Source: Clostridiaceae bacterium (GTDB lineage Bacteria > Bacillota > Clostridia > Lachnospirales > Lachnospiraceae). Taken from it: DNA of 50,450 nt. The notes beneath the pieces are model-generated. The model was not told where the DNA came from. It saw nothing but the letters and a program-made list of their open reading frames with translations, and searched no databases. Below are positions 17,987 to 25,816 of the stretch, in pieces; position 1 is the stretch's first letter, and every line of letters starts with the position of its first letter. The stretch is taken from positions 1 through 50,450 of the forward strand of contig QXWR01000037.1 of assembly GCA_009911065.1 (NCBI GenBank), written 5' to 3'. The position numbers and the translations under genes were made by a program.

Positions 17987-19021
17987 CTACCATCTTTGCT
18001 TTGGTACTTTTCCTTTCTTACGGTCCTGTGCTGATGCTTTTTTCTCATACTGGTCATAAGCCTGTACAATCTTCTGCACCAAAGGATGACGCACCACATC
18101 TGCACTGGTCAAGTTACAAAATCCAATATCATCAATCTTCTCCAGTACCCGTGTTGCCACATCCAGCCCGGAAGCCGCTCCTCCAGGAAGATCTTTTTGG
18201 GTCTTATCTCCAGTAATTACCACCTTAGAGCCAAACCCAATCCGCGTCAGAAACATTTTCATCTGCGCTGGTGTGGTATTCTGAGCTTCATCCAGGATAA
18301 TGTAAGCATTATCCAAAGTCCGTCCTCGCATATAGGCCAAAGGAGCTACCTCAATCAATCCTTTTTCCGAATTGTGAAGAAAGCTTTCGGCTCCCATAAT
18401 CTGGTACAAAGCATCGTACAGGGGCCTTAAATATGGATCAATCTTACTCTGTAAATCACCAGGTAGAAACCCTAACTTCTCCCCTGCCTCAATGGCTGGA
18501 CGAGTTAAAATAATCCGGTTTACCTCCCCGTCTTTAAATGCCTGAATTGCCATAGCCATGGCCAGATAAGTCTTCCCGGTTCCTGCAGGCCCAATGCCAA
18601 ACACGATCATCTTCTTGCGGATTGCATCTACATATTGCTTTTGACCCAGAGTTTTTGGCTTCACTGGTTTTCCATTTACTGTGCGGCAAATAATATCCTG
18701 ATCAATCTCTAAAATAGCGTGGTCTGATTCTGTAAATGACAAAGACAGGGCATAATCGACATTTTGTTCCGTAATTTCATTGCCCCGTCTGGAAAGCTCT
18801 ACCAGATTGTTAAACACGCTTTTTGCCTTCTGAATCATCCCTTCCGGACCGATTATCTTAATGGCCCCGTCTCTTGCCACAATTGTCACCCGCAGAGTTC
18901 TCTCAATTTTCTTCAAATACTGGTCAAACTGACCGCACACATTCTTTTCATGTTCCACAGGAATATCAATAATTGTCTCTACTACGTTCATATCCAGCTG
19001 CTCATTCTCCTTTTCTTTCAA
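17987..19021 (-). CDS. PhoH-like ATPase (YbeZ type)
   Basis: A 344-residue PhoH-family protein: KH-like N-terminal region (LRVTIVARDGAIKIIGPEG), then the P-loop ATPase with GIGPAGTGKTYLAMAMA, LDEAQNTTPAQMKMFLTR and VITGDKTQKDLP. Genetically it works with YbeY in RNA metabolism. The start is uncertain: TTG 19021 has no clear ribosome site, while ATG 18991 (MNVVETI) fits the usual family N-terminus but has AAGGAG 15 bases away. The weak start may be because a 200-base hairpin-bearing segment lies between it and yqfD. Confidence 0.93.
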   Translation of the reverse strand: MKEKENEQLDMNVVETIIDIPVEHEKNVCGQFDQYLKKIERTLRVTIVARDGAIKIIGPEGMIQKAKSVFNNLVELSRRGNEITEQNVDYALSLSFTESDHAILEIDQDIICRTVNGKPVKPKTLGQKQYVDAIRKKMIVFGIGPAGTGKTYLAMAMAIQAFKDGEVNRIILTRPAIEAGEKLGFLPGDLQSKIDPYLRPLYDALYQIMGAESFLHNSEKGLIEVAPLAYMRGRTLDNAYIILDEAQNTTPAQMKMFLTRIGFGSKVVITGDKTQKDLPGGAASGLDVATRVLEKIDDIGFCNLTSADVVRHPLVQKIVQAYDQYEKKASAQDRKKGKVPKQRW

Positions 19022-19078
19022 ACCATTCGTCGTTGCTAGAGCGTATCTGAAAAACGCTTTCTACCAGATGTATGTTCT

Positions 19079-19155
19079 GCTTTGTGAGATTTGGGCCATA
19101 GGAATGGGCGCAGCGGGCTGTGTTAAATGAATTTGACCCAAATCTCCCGCAAAGT
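19079..19155. repeat. Stem-loop element between yqfD and phoH
   Basis: TTTGTGAGATTTGGGCC (19081-19097) pairs with GACCCAAATCTCCCGCAAA (19135-19153) around a GC-rich 37-base loop. The whole 199-base spacer is anomalous, because these two genes normally lie close together. The left arm sequence recurs loosely near 47245-47255 (TTTGTGAGATTGGCC on the minus strand). It may be a dispersed intergenic repeat. Confidence 0.4.
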
Positions 19156-19220
19156 GAGGCGTGAAGATGGCGCAGATAGCAAGTGGGATTTATTCGAAAA
19201 TGAATATACTGCTACACCAA

Positions 19221-20471
19221 TTATTCCCCAAGCATACCAGATTCATCTGGTGTACTTGGTTCCTCACCCATCCCTGTCTCTTCAAGGCTTCGTCCAACTC
19301 CAATTTTCTCTTCCAAAAGAAACTCCCCACAAATTTCCCATCCAGAATCCTTATTTACTATTTTAACACGATTTTCAAGAATTTGTACCCCTTTTTCCGT
19401 TAAATTTTCCATCTTTTCTTGATGAATGGTAAATTTTTCCGTCTCCAGCTCTTCTTTCGTCAAAAAATGCTCATAAATTTGATACTCTTTTGCCTCAATA
19501 AAATCGGCCCAAACTGGCAGATAAAAGTCTCCCAACACAGAGATCTGACTACTTTCAGAGGATATTTCCCAGGGACTTTCCCCCAAGGCAGGAAGCATCC
19601 AGAGAAAAGAAAACCCCCCAAGCCGCAGCCGGAGACCTTTACGGTTTCTTCCGGTATCTGCTCTCCTCATGGCTGTAAATGGCACATACTCTTTATATGC
19701 TTCTGTTGTTACTGCATAGATGTCACCGTCTGCCCGTACCAGATGTTCCTGCACCAGTTCTTCCGCGTCATTGTAAATAGGAACAATTCCGCTTACTAAC
19801 ACCTGTCCGGCCTCTACAGTATCTCCAACCTTTACCTGAGCCTTTCCCCGGCGAATTACCATATGTGCAATAATTCCGTTTTTTTCTGCCACCAAATCTC
19901 TTGGCGCATTGTCTTTTTCTGGAATCGAACCAATCACTTCGTTTTCTTTTACCTTGATCATCAGTCGGGTTCCGGAAATCCGGGCAGACACCCAAATAAT
20001 CTCAGGATATTGGCTGCGAATCGATTCTTCCAGCCAGTCACAGTCAATCCCTTTTTTGGGCCTTCCATAACAGATTTTTAAGGTATCCAGATAATGAATC
20101 AGCATGTCATCTGTAAAACGGTAATTTCCTTCAATGGTAATATCCCATATGAACTGGGACATTACAAACAACACCAAAAAGAAGCAAATCACCCCTGCAC
20201 CATACAGCTTCCGCCGTCGATTCCGGTATAAAAAAAAGGGAAGCCCATATCTTCCCATAATCCGCAGCCGTACCTGTGCCTTGTGAACCAATGGCTTGAC
20301 CCGTCGGAAATCTTTTATGGTTATGAAAAATTCATATCCGTCTTCTTGGTATCTAAGATCCCAAATTACAATCTGCTTTGCCATACACAGATTTAAAAAT
20401 CGTTCCGGTGAAAATCCCCGCAGCCGGATACGCAGATATCCTTCCCAATAACGTTTTAAAGCTTCCTTCAA
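19221..20471 (-). CDS. yqfD: Sporulation protein YqfD
   Basis: A 416-residue membrane-associated protein. YqfD is needed for efficient mid-to-late sporulation in Bacillus and Clostridium. Visible here: the opening WEGYLRIRLRGFSPERFLNL, one membrane segment near residues 93-110 (GVICFFLVLFVMSQFIW), the FTDDMLIHYLDTLKICYG region, and ENEVIGSIPEKDNAPRDLVA. The start is a TTG at 20471 with AGGAG nine bases upstream. It directly follows yqfC, as usual. The C-terminus ends in a Glu/Gly/Pro-rich tail. Confidence 0.94.
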   Translation of the reverse strand: MKEALKRYWEGYLRIRLRGFSPERFLNLCMAKQIVIWDLRYQEDGYEFFITIKDFRRVKPLVHKAQVRLRIMGRYGLPFFLYRNRRRKLYGAGVICFFLVLFVMSQFIWDITIEGNYRFTDDMLIHYLDTLKICYGRPKKGIDCDWLEESIRSQYPEIIWVSARISGTRLMIKVKENEVIGSIPEKDNAPRDLVAEKNGIIAHMVIRRGKAQVKVGDTVEAGQVLVSGIVPIYNDAEELVQEHLVRADGDIYAVTTEAYKEYVPFTAMRRADTGRNRKGLRLRLGGFSFLWMLPALGESPWEISSESSQISVLGDFYLPVWADFIEAKEYQIYEHFLTKEELETEKFTIHQEKMENLTEKGVQILENRVKIVNKDSGWEICGEFLLEEKIGVGRSLEETGMGEEPSTPDESGMLGE

Positions 20472-20498
20472 CCTGATACACTCCTGTTTTCGTTTTTA

Positions 20499-20768
20499 TC
20501 AATCTCCAAATTCCATAGACTGAATCAACCCGCTGATTTTCATCTCATCATGATTATAATAATCAATATGAAGCCGCTTTCCATAAAACTGCAGCTTACA
20601 GTGTTTTGCCTGCAGTTTCACCGTTTGGTCATCATAGATCAGAATCCCCCGGTAATTTTCCACGATCACACTGGTACGCCCTACAAAGGAAACCAGCACT
20701 TCTCCCAACACCACATCTTTTGGAAGCTTCAGATTATCTGCCGCCGCCATTTTCATCTGCTCAAACAA
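20499..20768 (-). CDS. yqfC: YabP/YqfC-family sporulation protein
   Basis: An 89-residue YabP-family protein, with LKLPKDVVLGEVLVSFVGRT followed by VIVENYRGILIYDDQTVKL and a C-terminal MKISGLIQSMEF. In Bacillus, yqfC is sigma-E controlled and co-transcribed with yqfD, as here (27-base gap). The 20768 start is TTG; ATG 20756 (MKMAAAD) is an alternative with the usual family N-terminus. It lies just downstream of the rpsU terminator. Confidence 0.92.
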   Translation of the reverse strand: MFEQMKMAAADNLKLPKDVVLGEVLVSFVGRTSVIVENYRGILIYDDQTVKLQAKHCKLQFYGKRLHIDYYNHDEMKISGLIQSMEFGD

Positions 20769-20808
20769 AGGCCCTCATCCCACTACTGGTAATTACTGCT
20801 ATTTTACG

Positions 20809-20840
20809 AAAAAATCCTCAGTCTTATGACTGAGGATTTT
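20809..20840 (-). terminator. Strong intrinsic terminator of rpsU
   Basis: AAAATCCTCAGTC pairs perfectly with GACTGAGGATTTT around a four-base loop and runs into a T-tract on the minus strand, immediately after the rpsU stop. It separates rpsU from yqfC. Confidence 0.92.
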
Positions 20841-20847
20841 GAAACGC

Positions 20848-21024
20848 TTAATTAAATTTACGTTTTCTTGCGGCTTCAGACTTTTTCTTACGTCTGACGC
20901 TTGGCTTCTCGTAATGCTCTCTTTTACGAATTTCCTGCTGAATCCCTGCCTTGGCACAGTTTCTTTTGAATCTGCGCAATGCACTGTCCAGAGTCTCGTT
21001 TTCTTTAACGATTACGTTCGACAT
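20848..21024 (-). CDS. rpsU: 30S ribosomal protein S21
   Basis: A 58-residue ribosomal protein reading [20 protein letters not shown], then an Arg/Lys-rich tail ([20 protein letters not shown]). This is a complete bS21. It is shorter than most gene callers' length cut-off but unmistakable. An AGGTTAGGTGTGAGCG leader with GGAGGG upstream sets the ATG at 21024. It has its own promoter (21101-21128) and terminator, and is in the common Clostridia context upstream of yqfC-yqfD. Confidence 0.97.
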   Translation of the reverse strand: MSNVIVKENETLDSALRRFKRNCAKAGIQQEIRKREHYEKPSVRRKKKSEAARKRKFN

Positions 21025-21100
21025 CGCTCACACCTAACCTCCCTCCAGTTGTGTACTTGTGCATAATACAACTGTTTGGGTATTTATTCGCACTGTTTAA

Positions 21101-21128
21101 ATTATAACATAAAATATCGATTCGTCAA
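21101..21128 (-). promoter_or_regulatory. Sigma-A promoter of rpsU
   Basis: On the minus strand TTGACG (21128-21123) is followed after 16 bases by a perfect TATAAT (21106-21101), about 80 bases upstream of the rpsU start. This fits a strong housekeeping promoter. Confidence 0.8.
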
Positions 21129-21208
21129 CTATTTTTTGCAAAACCTGGGGAATTTTGTCCATCCGATGAGCCATCCTTTGTTTTGCTCTCATACCCAAAC
21201 AGAAGTTA

Positions 21209-23848
21209 TTATTTTATCTGCTCAGCAGCTGCTTCATATACTTTTTCCAAAGCAGCATCTACACCAGCCGGATTCTTACCGCCGGCCTGAGCCATGCCTG
21301 GACGACCACCGCCGCCTCCTCCTACCAGACCTGCTATAGCTTTAATCAGGTTTCCTGCATGAGCGCCTTTTTCCAAAGCTTCTTTTGTGGCGGTTGCCAT
21401 TAAATTCACCTTGCCGTCTGTTACAGAAGCAAGAACAATCACGCCTTCGCCCAGCTTATCTTTCAGCTGGTCGCCTAAGCTTCTCAAACCATTCATATCT
21501 GCGTCGCTGACTTTTGCCGCCAAAACCTTAACGCCGCCAATCTCCCGAACCCGGTTCATAACGTCTCCAAGAGAATCTTTTGCCAGACGCGCCTTGAGTT
21601 TTTCATTTTCAGAGTGAAGGGTGCGCAGCTCCTCAGTCATGGCTTCAATCCGTGCTTTCAGATCGCCAGGGGTAGTTTTTGCCGCCTTTGCCGCCAGGTG
21701 AAGCTCTTCTTCCATCTTCTGGTAATAAGCCATCAGGCCGTCTCCGGTCAATGCCTCGATTCTGCGCACATTGGCTGCGATTCCTGCTTCTGACAAAATC
21801 TTGAATGCATGAATCTGACCAGTATGAGATACATGAGTGCCGCCGCAAAGCTCTGTAGAGAAACTGCCCATCTTGACCACACGTACCGTTTCGCCATATT
21901 TTTCGCCAAACAGGGCCATAGCCCCTGTCTTCTTCGCTTCATCCAGACTCATCTCCTGTGTCGTTACATCCAGATTTTCCTGAATCTCTTTATTTACCAG
22001 TTCTTCTACAGCCCGAATTTCTTCTGGGGTCATGGCAGAAAAATGGGTAAAGTCAAACCGCAGCCGGTCCGGTGTCACCAGAGAACCAGCCTGTTCTACA
22101 TGTTCTCCCAACACTACACGCAAAGCCTTCTGAAGCAAATGGGTTGCGCTGTGGTTCTTTTCAGTTGCCCTGCGCTTTTCTGCTCCCACAGTTAGCTGAA
22201 CTTTCTCACCAACCATGAACATGCCGGAAACCATTTTGCCCACATGTCCGATCTTGCCGCCCTGAAGATGAATGGTGTCCTCTACCACAAAGCTGCCTTT
22301 GTCACTTTCAATCACACCAACATCTCCGGCTTGTCCGCCCATGGTTCCATAGAAAGGAGTTTCATTTACCAGAATGGTTCCCCTCTGGCCATCGGTCAAA
22401 GCTTCTACCAGTTCTGTATCTGTGGTCAGCACAGCAATCTCTGAGGTGTGGCAAAGACGGTCATAACCTACAAAGGAACTGGAAATCTCTGCAGGAATTG
22501 ACTGATAAACCGTCACATCTGCCCCCATATAGTTGGTGGTCTTCCGAGTAGTCCGGGCTTTTCTGCGCTGTTCTTCCATAGCAGCACGAAAACCTTCCTG
22601 ATCTGCTGTCAGATGCTTTTCTTCCAACAATTCCAGCGTTAAATCCAGCGGAAAACCATAAGTATCATAAAGTTTAAAAGCATCTGCTCCCGAAAGAACC
22701 GTCTCTCCCTTTTTCTCCATGGCAGCTTCCATGTCTGCCAGAATAGAAAGACCTGTATCAATGGTACGATTAAATTTCTCTTCTTCTTCAGAAAGAACCT
22801 TTAAAATCATCACCCGTTTTTCTTCCAGCTCAGGATATCCGTCTCTGGACAGGGAAATCACGGTCTCGGCAAGGCGGGACATAAATCTGCCTTCGATACC
22901 AAGAAGCCTTCCATGACGGGCTGCACGGCGCAAGAGGCGGCGCAAAACATAGCCGCGCCCCTCATTGGAGGGCATAATCCCATCGGATATCATAAAAGTA
23001 CAGGATTTTACATGATCTGCAATAATCCGCAGGGATACATCTTTCTTCTCATCTTCCTGGTAAGCTACATGAGCCAAAGCGCATACTTCATCTAAAAGCG
23101 CCCGGTTTGTGTCCACCGTAAACAGAGAGTCTGCATCCTGTACAACCACTGCCAAACGTTCCAGTCCCATGCCGGTGTCAATGTTTTTCTGAACCAGTTC
23201 CGCGTAATTGCCGTGGCCGTCGTTTTCAAACTGGGTGAACACATTGTTCCAAACTTCAATATACCGGTCGCAGTCGCATCCCACGGTACAGCCCGGTTTG
23301 CCGCAGCCATAGGCTTCTCCCCGGTCATAATAAATTTCCGAACAGGGACCACAGGGACCAGCTCCATGCTCCCAAAAGTTATCTTCTTTTCCAAAACGGA
23401 AAATCCGGTCCCCAGGAATGCCGATCTTTTTATTCCAGATCTCAAAAGCCTCATCGTCATCCTGATAGATGGATGGATAGAGACGGTCTGGAGAAAGTCC
23501 TACCACCTCTGTTAAAAATTCCCAGGACCAGGCAATGGCTTCTTCTTTAAAATAATCTCCAAATGAAAAATTGCCCAGCATTTCGAAAAAAGTTCCATGC
23601 CGCGCCGTCTTGCCAATATTTTCAATATCACCGGTGCGAATGCACTTTTGACAGGTGGCCATCCGTCTTCTGGGCGGAATCTCCTGTCCGGTAAAATAAG
23701 GCTTTAAGGGCGCCATACCAGAGTTAATGAGCAACAGGCTGTTGTCATTATGGGGAACCAGAGAATAACTTTTCCTCACCAAATGACCCTTGCTTTCAAA
23801 AAACTCCAGAAACATTCTTCTCAGTTCATTTACGCCGTACTTTTTCAC
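21209..23848 (-). CDS. alaS: Alanyl-tRNA synthetase
   Basis: Class II synthetase charging tRNA-Ala, 879 residues, full length. The N-terminal catalytic core opens with LRRMFLEFFESKGHLV and includes NSGMAPLKPYFTGQEIPP; the editing domain has HSATHLLQKALR and the zinc-binding CGGTHVSHTGQ; the C-Ala domain ends with GLVGGGGGGRPGMAQAGGK. The start is a GTG with GGAGG nine bases upstream. It lies 17 bases after a 50-codon membrane-peptide gene, apparently in one unit from the promoter at 24056-24084. I see no T-box upstream. Confidence 0.98.
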   Translation of the reverse strand: MKKYGVNELRRMFLEFFESKGHLVRKSYSLVPHNDNSLLLINSGMAPLKPYFTGQEIPPRRRMATCQKCIRTGDIENIGKTARHGTFFEMLGNFSFGDYFKEEAIAWSWEFLTEVVGLSPDRLYPSIYQDDDEAFEIWNKKIGIPGDRIFRFGKEDNFWEHGAGPCGPCSEIYYDRGEAYGCGKPGCTVGCDCDRYIEVWNNVFTQFENDGHGNYAELVQKNIDTGMGLERLAVVVQDADSLFTVDTNRALLDEVCALAHVAYQEDEKKDVSLRIIADHVKSCTFMISDGIMPSNEGRGYVLRRLLRRAARHGRLLGIEGRFMSRLAETVISLSRDGYPELEEKRVMILKVLSEEEEKFNRTIDTGLSILADMEAAMEKKGETVLSGADAFKLYDTYGFPLDLTLELLEEKHLTADQEGFRAAMEEQRRKARTTRKTTNYMGADVTVYQSIPAEISSSFVGYDRLCHTSEIAVLTTDTELVEALTDGQRGTILVNETPFYGTMGGQAGDVGVIESDKGSFVVEDTIHLQGGKIGHVGKMVSGMFMVGEKVQLTVGAEKRRATEKNHSATHLLQKALRVVLGEHVEQAGSLVTPDRLRFDFTHFSAMTPEEIRAVEELVNKEIQENLDVTTQEMSLDEAKKTGAMALFGEKYGETVRVVKMGSFSTELCGGTHVSHTGQIHAFKILSEAGIAANVRRIEALTGDGLMAYYQKMEEELHLAAKAAKTTPGDLKARIEAMTEELRTLHSENEKLKARLAKDSLGDVMNRVREIGGVKVLAAKVSDADMNGLRSLGDQLKDKLGEGVIVLASVTDGKVNLMATATKEALEKGAHAGNLIKAIAGLVGGGGGGRPGMAQAGGKNPAGVDAALEKVYEAAAEQIK

Positions 23849-23865
23849 GTCCTATGTCCTCCGCA

Positions 23866-24018
23866 CTACCTGTTATGGCTGCTCGCAGCCTTCCCGGCAT
23901 CCTTTTTATCTCTGAATTTTTTTCCCCCAATAATTCCCACATAGGCAATCACTGCAAAAATTACCGCCTTGAGAGCATATCCAATAAAACTTATCGCAAT
24001 TTCCATCATAGCGCTCAT
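23866..24018 (-). CDS. 50-residue single-pass membrane peptide upstream of alaS
   Basis: ATG 24018 is preceded by GGAGGT and opens a 50-codon frame: a short N-terminus (MSAMMEIAISFIGYALKAVI), one hydrophobic helix continuing through FAVIAYVGIIGG, then a positively charged tail KKFRDKKDAGKAASSHNR. The charge distribution predicts the tail in the cytoplasm. Similar tiny proteins of unknown role occur in Lachnospiraceae and have sometimes been mislabelled in databases. It is 17 bases upstream of alaS and likely co-transcribed. Confidence 0.8.
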   Translation of the reverse strand: MSAMMEIAISFIGYALKAVIFAVIAYVGIIGGKKFRDKKDAGKAASSHNR

Positions 24019-24055
24019 ACCTCCGTCTTGTAAAACAAATTATTTCCATCTTTGT

Positions 24056-24084
24056 ATCTTATCATAGGTACGGACATTTAGCAA
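24056..24084 (-). promoter_or_regulatory. Sigma-A-like promoter for the membrane peptide and alaS
   Basis: On the minus strand TTGCTA (24084-24079), 17 bases, TAAGAT (24061-24056), about 40 bases upstream of the start at 24018. Confidence 0.6.
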
Positions 24085-24202
24085 GATAGTTTTCATCATT
24101 TATATGGTTTCTCATGTATATCGCTTCTGTTTTCGTCCAGTTATTCAAAAGGTACCAAGGTCAAAAAAATTTTGACCCCAACATTATTGAAAATGGAGAT
24201 AG

Positions 24203-24247
24203 CAAAAAGGGGTGCCGCAGGATTTTAAAATGCAGCAACCCTTTTTG
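24203..24247 (-). terminator. Intrinsic terminator of the LprI-like gene
   Basis: AAAAAGGG-TGC-GCA pairs with TGC-GCA-CCCTTTTT around TTTTAAAATCC, beginning right after the stop at 24249 and ending in TTTTT on the minus strand. Confidence 0.8.
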
Positions 24248-24248
24248 A

Positions 24249-25109
24249 CTATGGTTTTTTGGATTCCTTAAAATATTCTCCGTAAATTTCCGCCAGTTCA
24301 TAAGCACGGGCGCGGGTCAGTTCTGCAAGAGAACGATTGTAGCTGACTTCTTCCATGGATGTGCCTCTCTGCTTTTTGGAAGCATCCACTGCCTGCCCTT
24401 CCCGGTTTCGCATCCAGTCTCGCTGTTGCTGCATCAAGGTGTCCTGTTGCTGTTCATCCAGACATTCTTTCAGGGTTCCTAACATTCTCTGAATTTCGGT
24501 TTCCCACAGCTTCCACTCACTTTCCGCAGAATTTTTGCTTGCACTTGCTGTCCGTTCGGTCTCTTTTGCCCGGTTGCGGGCAATCTGGCTATCCAGTTCC
24601 CAAAGCCGGATTAATGCAGAATTACTCTCGCTTTCCTCACTTACAACTCCTGTCTCCATCTTCTGCCCTTCCAAACCGTCCCAAGTCTCTCCATTGTTCT
24701 TTGCAGCCGGAGATACGATCCTGGAAGTTTTTGCCTGGGAATCCCCTTGCTTTTTCTCCTCTATATCAGAAGCTGTAGCAATGGGAATTTCGGCTGACAA
24801 AGGAGCCAGATCTTCTGCATGTGCCTCTGGTTCCATCGCTGCCGCCACCCCTGGTTCTTTTGGTGCAATAAGTGAAAATGGTGAGATCTGCTCTCTGGCA
24901 ACAGAAGCTTCGGACAAAGTTTCTTCTGCCTCTTGTTGAATAACGGCTGATTCCCTTGATGCTGCAAAGTTTTCTTTTCGGTTAGAAATTTCCAGCTCTG
25001 TAAAGGATGCTTCTCCCGCCCCGCCTGTGTACTTTCTCACATAACTGGTAAAGGAACTTCCTATCACTAAAATCAGGCATATAGCAATCCAGATTCCTCT
25101 CTGCTTCAT
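24249..25109 (-). CDS. Secreted or membrane-anchored protein with LprI-like C-terminal domain
   Basis: A 286-residue protein with an N-terminal hydrophobic segment (GIWIAICLILVIGSSFTSYV), a long Glu/Ala/Ser-rich, probably disordered middle, and a helical C-terminal domain of about 110 residues with LWELDSQIARNRAK, LKECLDEQQQDTLMQQQRDW and YNRSLAELTRARAYELAEIY. This spacing matches the LprI-like (DUF1311) lysozyme-inhibitor domain, but the cysteines typical of proteobacterial members are absent. A role at the cell envelope is plausible; lysozyme inhibition is not shown. It has its own terminator and no obvious partner gene. Confidence 0.7.
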   Translation of the reverse strand: MKQRGIWIAICLILVIGSSFTSYVRKYTGGAGEASFTELEISNRKENFAASRESAVIQQEAEETLSEASVAREQISPFSLIAPKEPGVAAAMEPEAHAEDLAPLSAEIPIATASDIEEKKQGDSQAKTSRIVSPAAKNNGETWDGLEGQKMETGVVSEESESNSALIRLWELDSQIARNRAKETERTASASKNSAESEWKLWETEIQRMLGTLKECLDEQQQDTLMQQQRDWMRNREGQAVDASKKQRGTSMEEVSYNRSLAELTRARAYELAEIYGEYFKESKKP

Positions 25110-25309
25110 TCCAAATCCATCCTGTCTTAGAAACGTTCAAAAACACTTCCGTCGTCTTATCCGTCTGTGTTATTCTGAACCATTTCTTATTTTGTTCCCA
25201 AATGCAACCTTTCCTATACCATAACACAATCTTCCAGGAAAGGGAACAGGAGGACAAAAGAAGTAAAGATTCTTAAGAGAACCGTAACCAATTTTCTGCC
25301 GTCTTATTT

Positions 25310-25801
25310 TTATGACAAATTCATTTCCGCCCCATGGTCCACCAACAGTCCGTCTCCGTCAGCAGCAGCTGTAGCCAGCTTATCACAGCGCTCATTTTGG
25401 GGATGTCCTGCATGGCCTTTTACCCAGATAAACATTACCTGGTGAGGGGCCTTGGCTTCCAGCAGCCGCTCCCATAAATCTACATTTTTTACAGTGCCGC
25501 TTTTGCCTCGCTTCCAGTTTTTTAAAATCCAGTTATCAATCCAATGCTGATTAAAAGCATCCGTTAAATATTTGGAGTCAGAATAAAGTTCTACCTCACA
25601 GGGACGGTTCAGCGCTTCCAGCCCCACAATCGCAGCCATCAGTTCCATGCGGTTATTGGTTGTTTTTCGATAACCAGCTGAAAGCACCTTTTCGTGCAGC
25701 TGTCCTTTGGTATCCATAAACTGAAGAACCGTCCCGTAACCGCCGGGACCATCTGGATTGCCTCTTGCTGAACCATCTGTATAAATCTGAACCTTAGTCA
25801 T
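25310..25801 (-). CDS. rnhA: Ribonuclease HI
   Basis: Degrades the RNA strand of RNA-DNA hybrids. The 163-residue enzyme shows the four catalytic carboxylates in context: [18 protein letters not shown] (Asp), TNNRMELMA (Glu), YSDSKYL (Asp) and NERCDKLA (Asp), plus [10 protein letters not shown]. It follows the beta-CASP metallohydrolase by 15 bases, with its AAGGAG ribosome site in that gap, so the two are probably co-transcribed; both act on RNA. Confidence 0.96.
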   Translation of the reverse strand: MTKVQIYTDGSARGNPDGPGGYGTVLQFMDTKGQLHEKVLSAGYRKTTNNRMELMAAIVGLEALNRPCEVELYSDSKYLTDAFNQHWIDNWILKNWKRGKSGTVKNVDLWERLLEAKAPHQVMFIWVKGHAGHPQNERCDKLATAAADGDGLLVDHGAEMNLS

Positions 25802-25816
25802 ATAAAAATTTACTCC

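Noticed and set aside
24019..24248. T-box riboswitch upstream of alaS
   Set aside because: No T-box core sequence or antiterminator pairing was found; a plain promoter close to the membrane-peptide gene explains the region.
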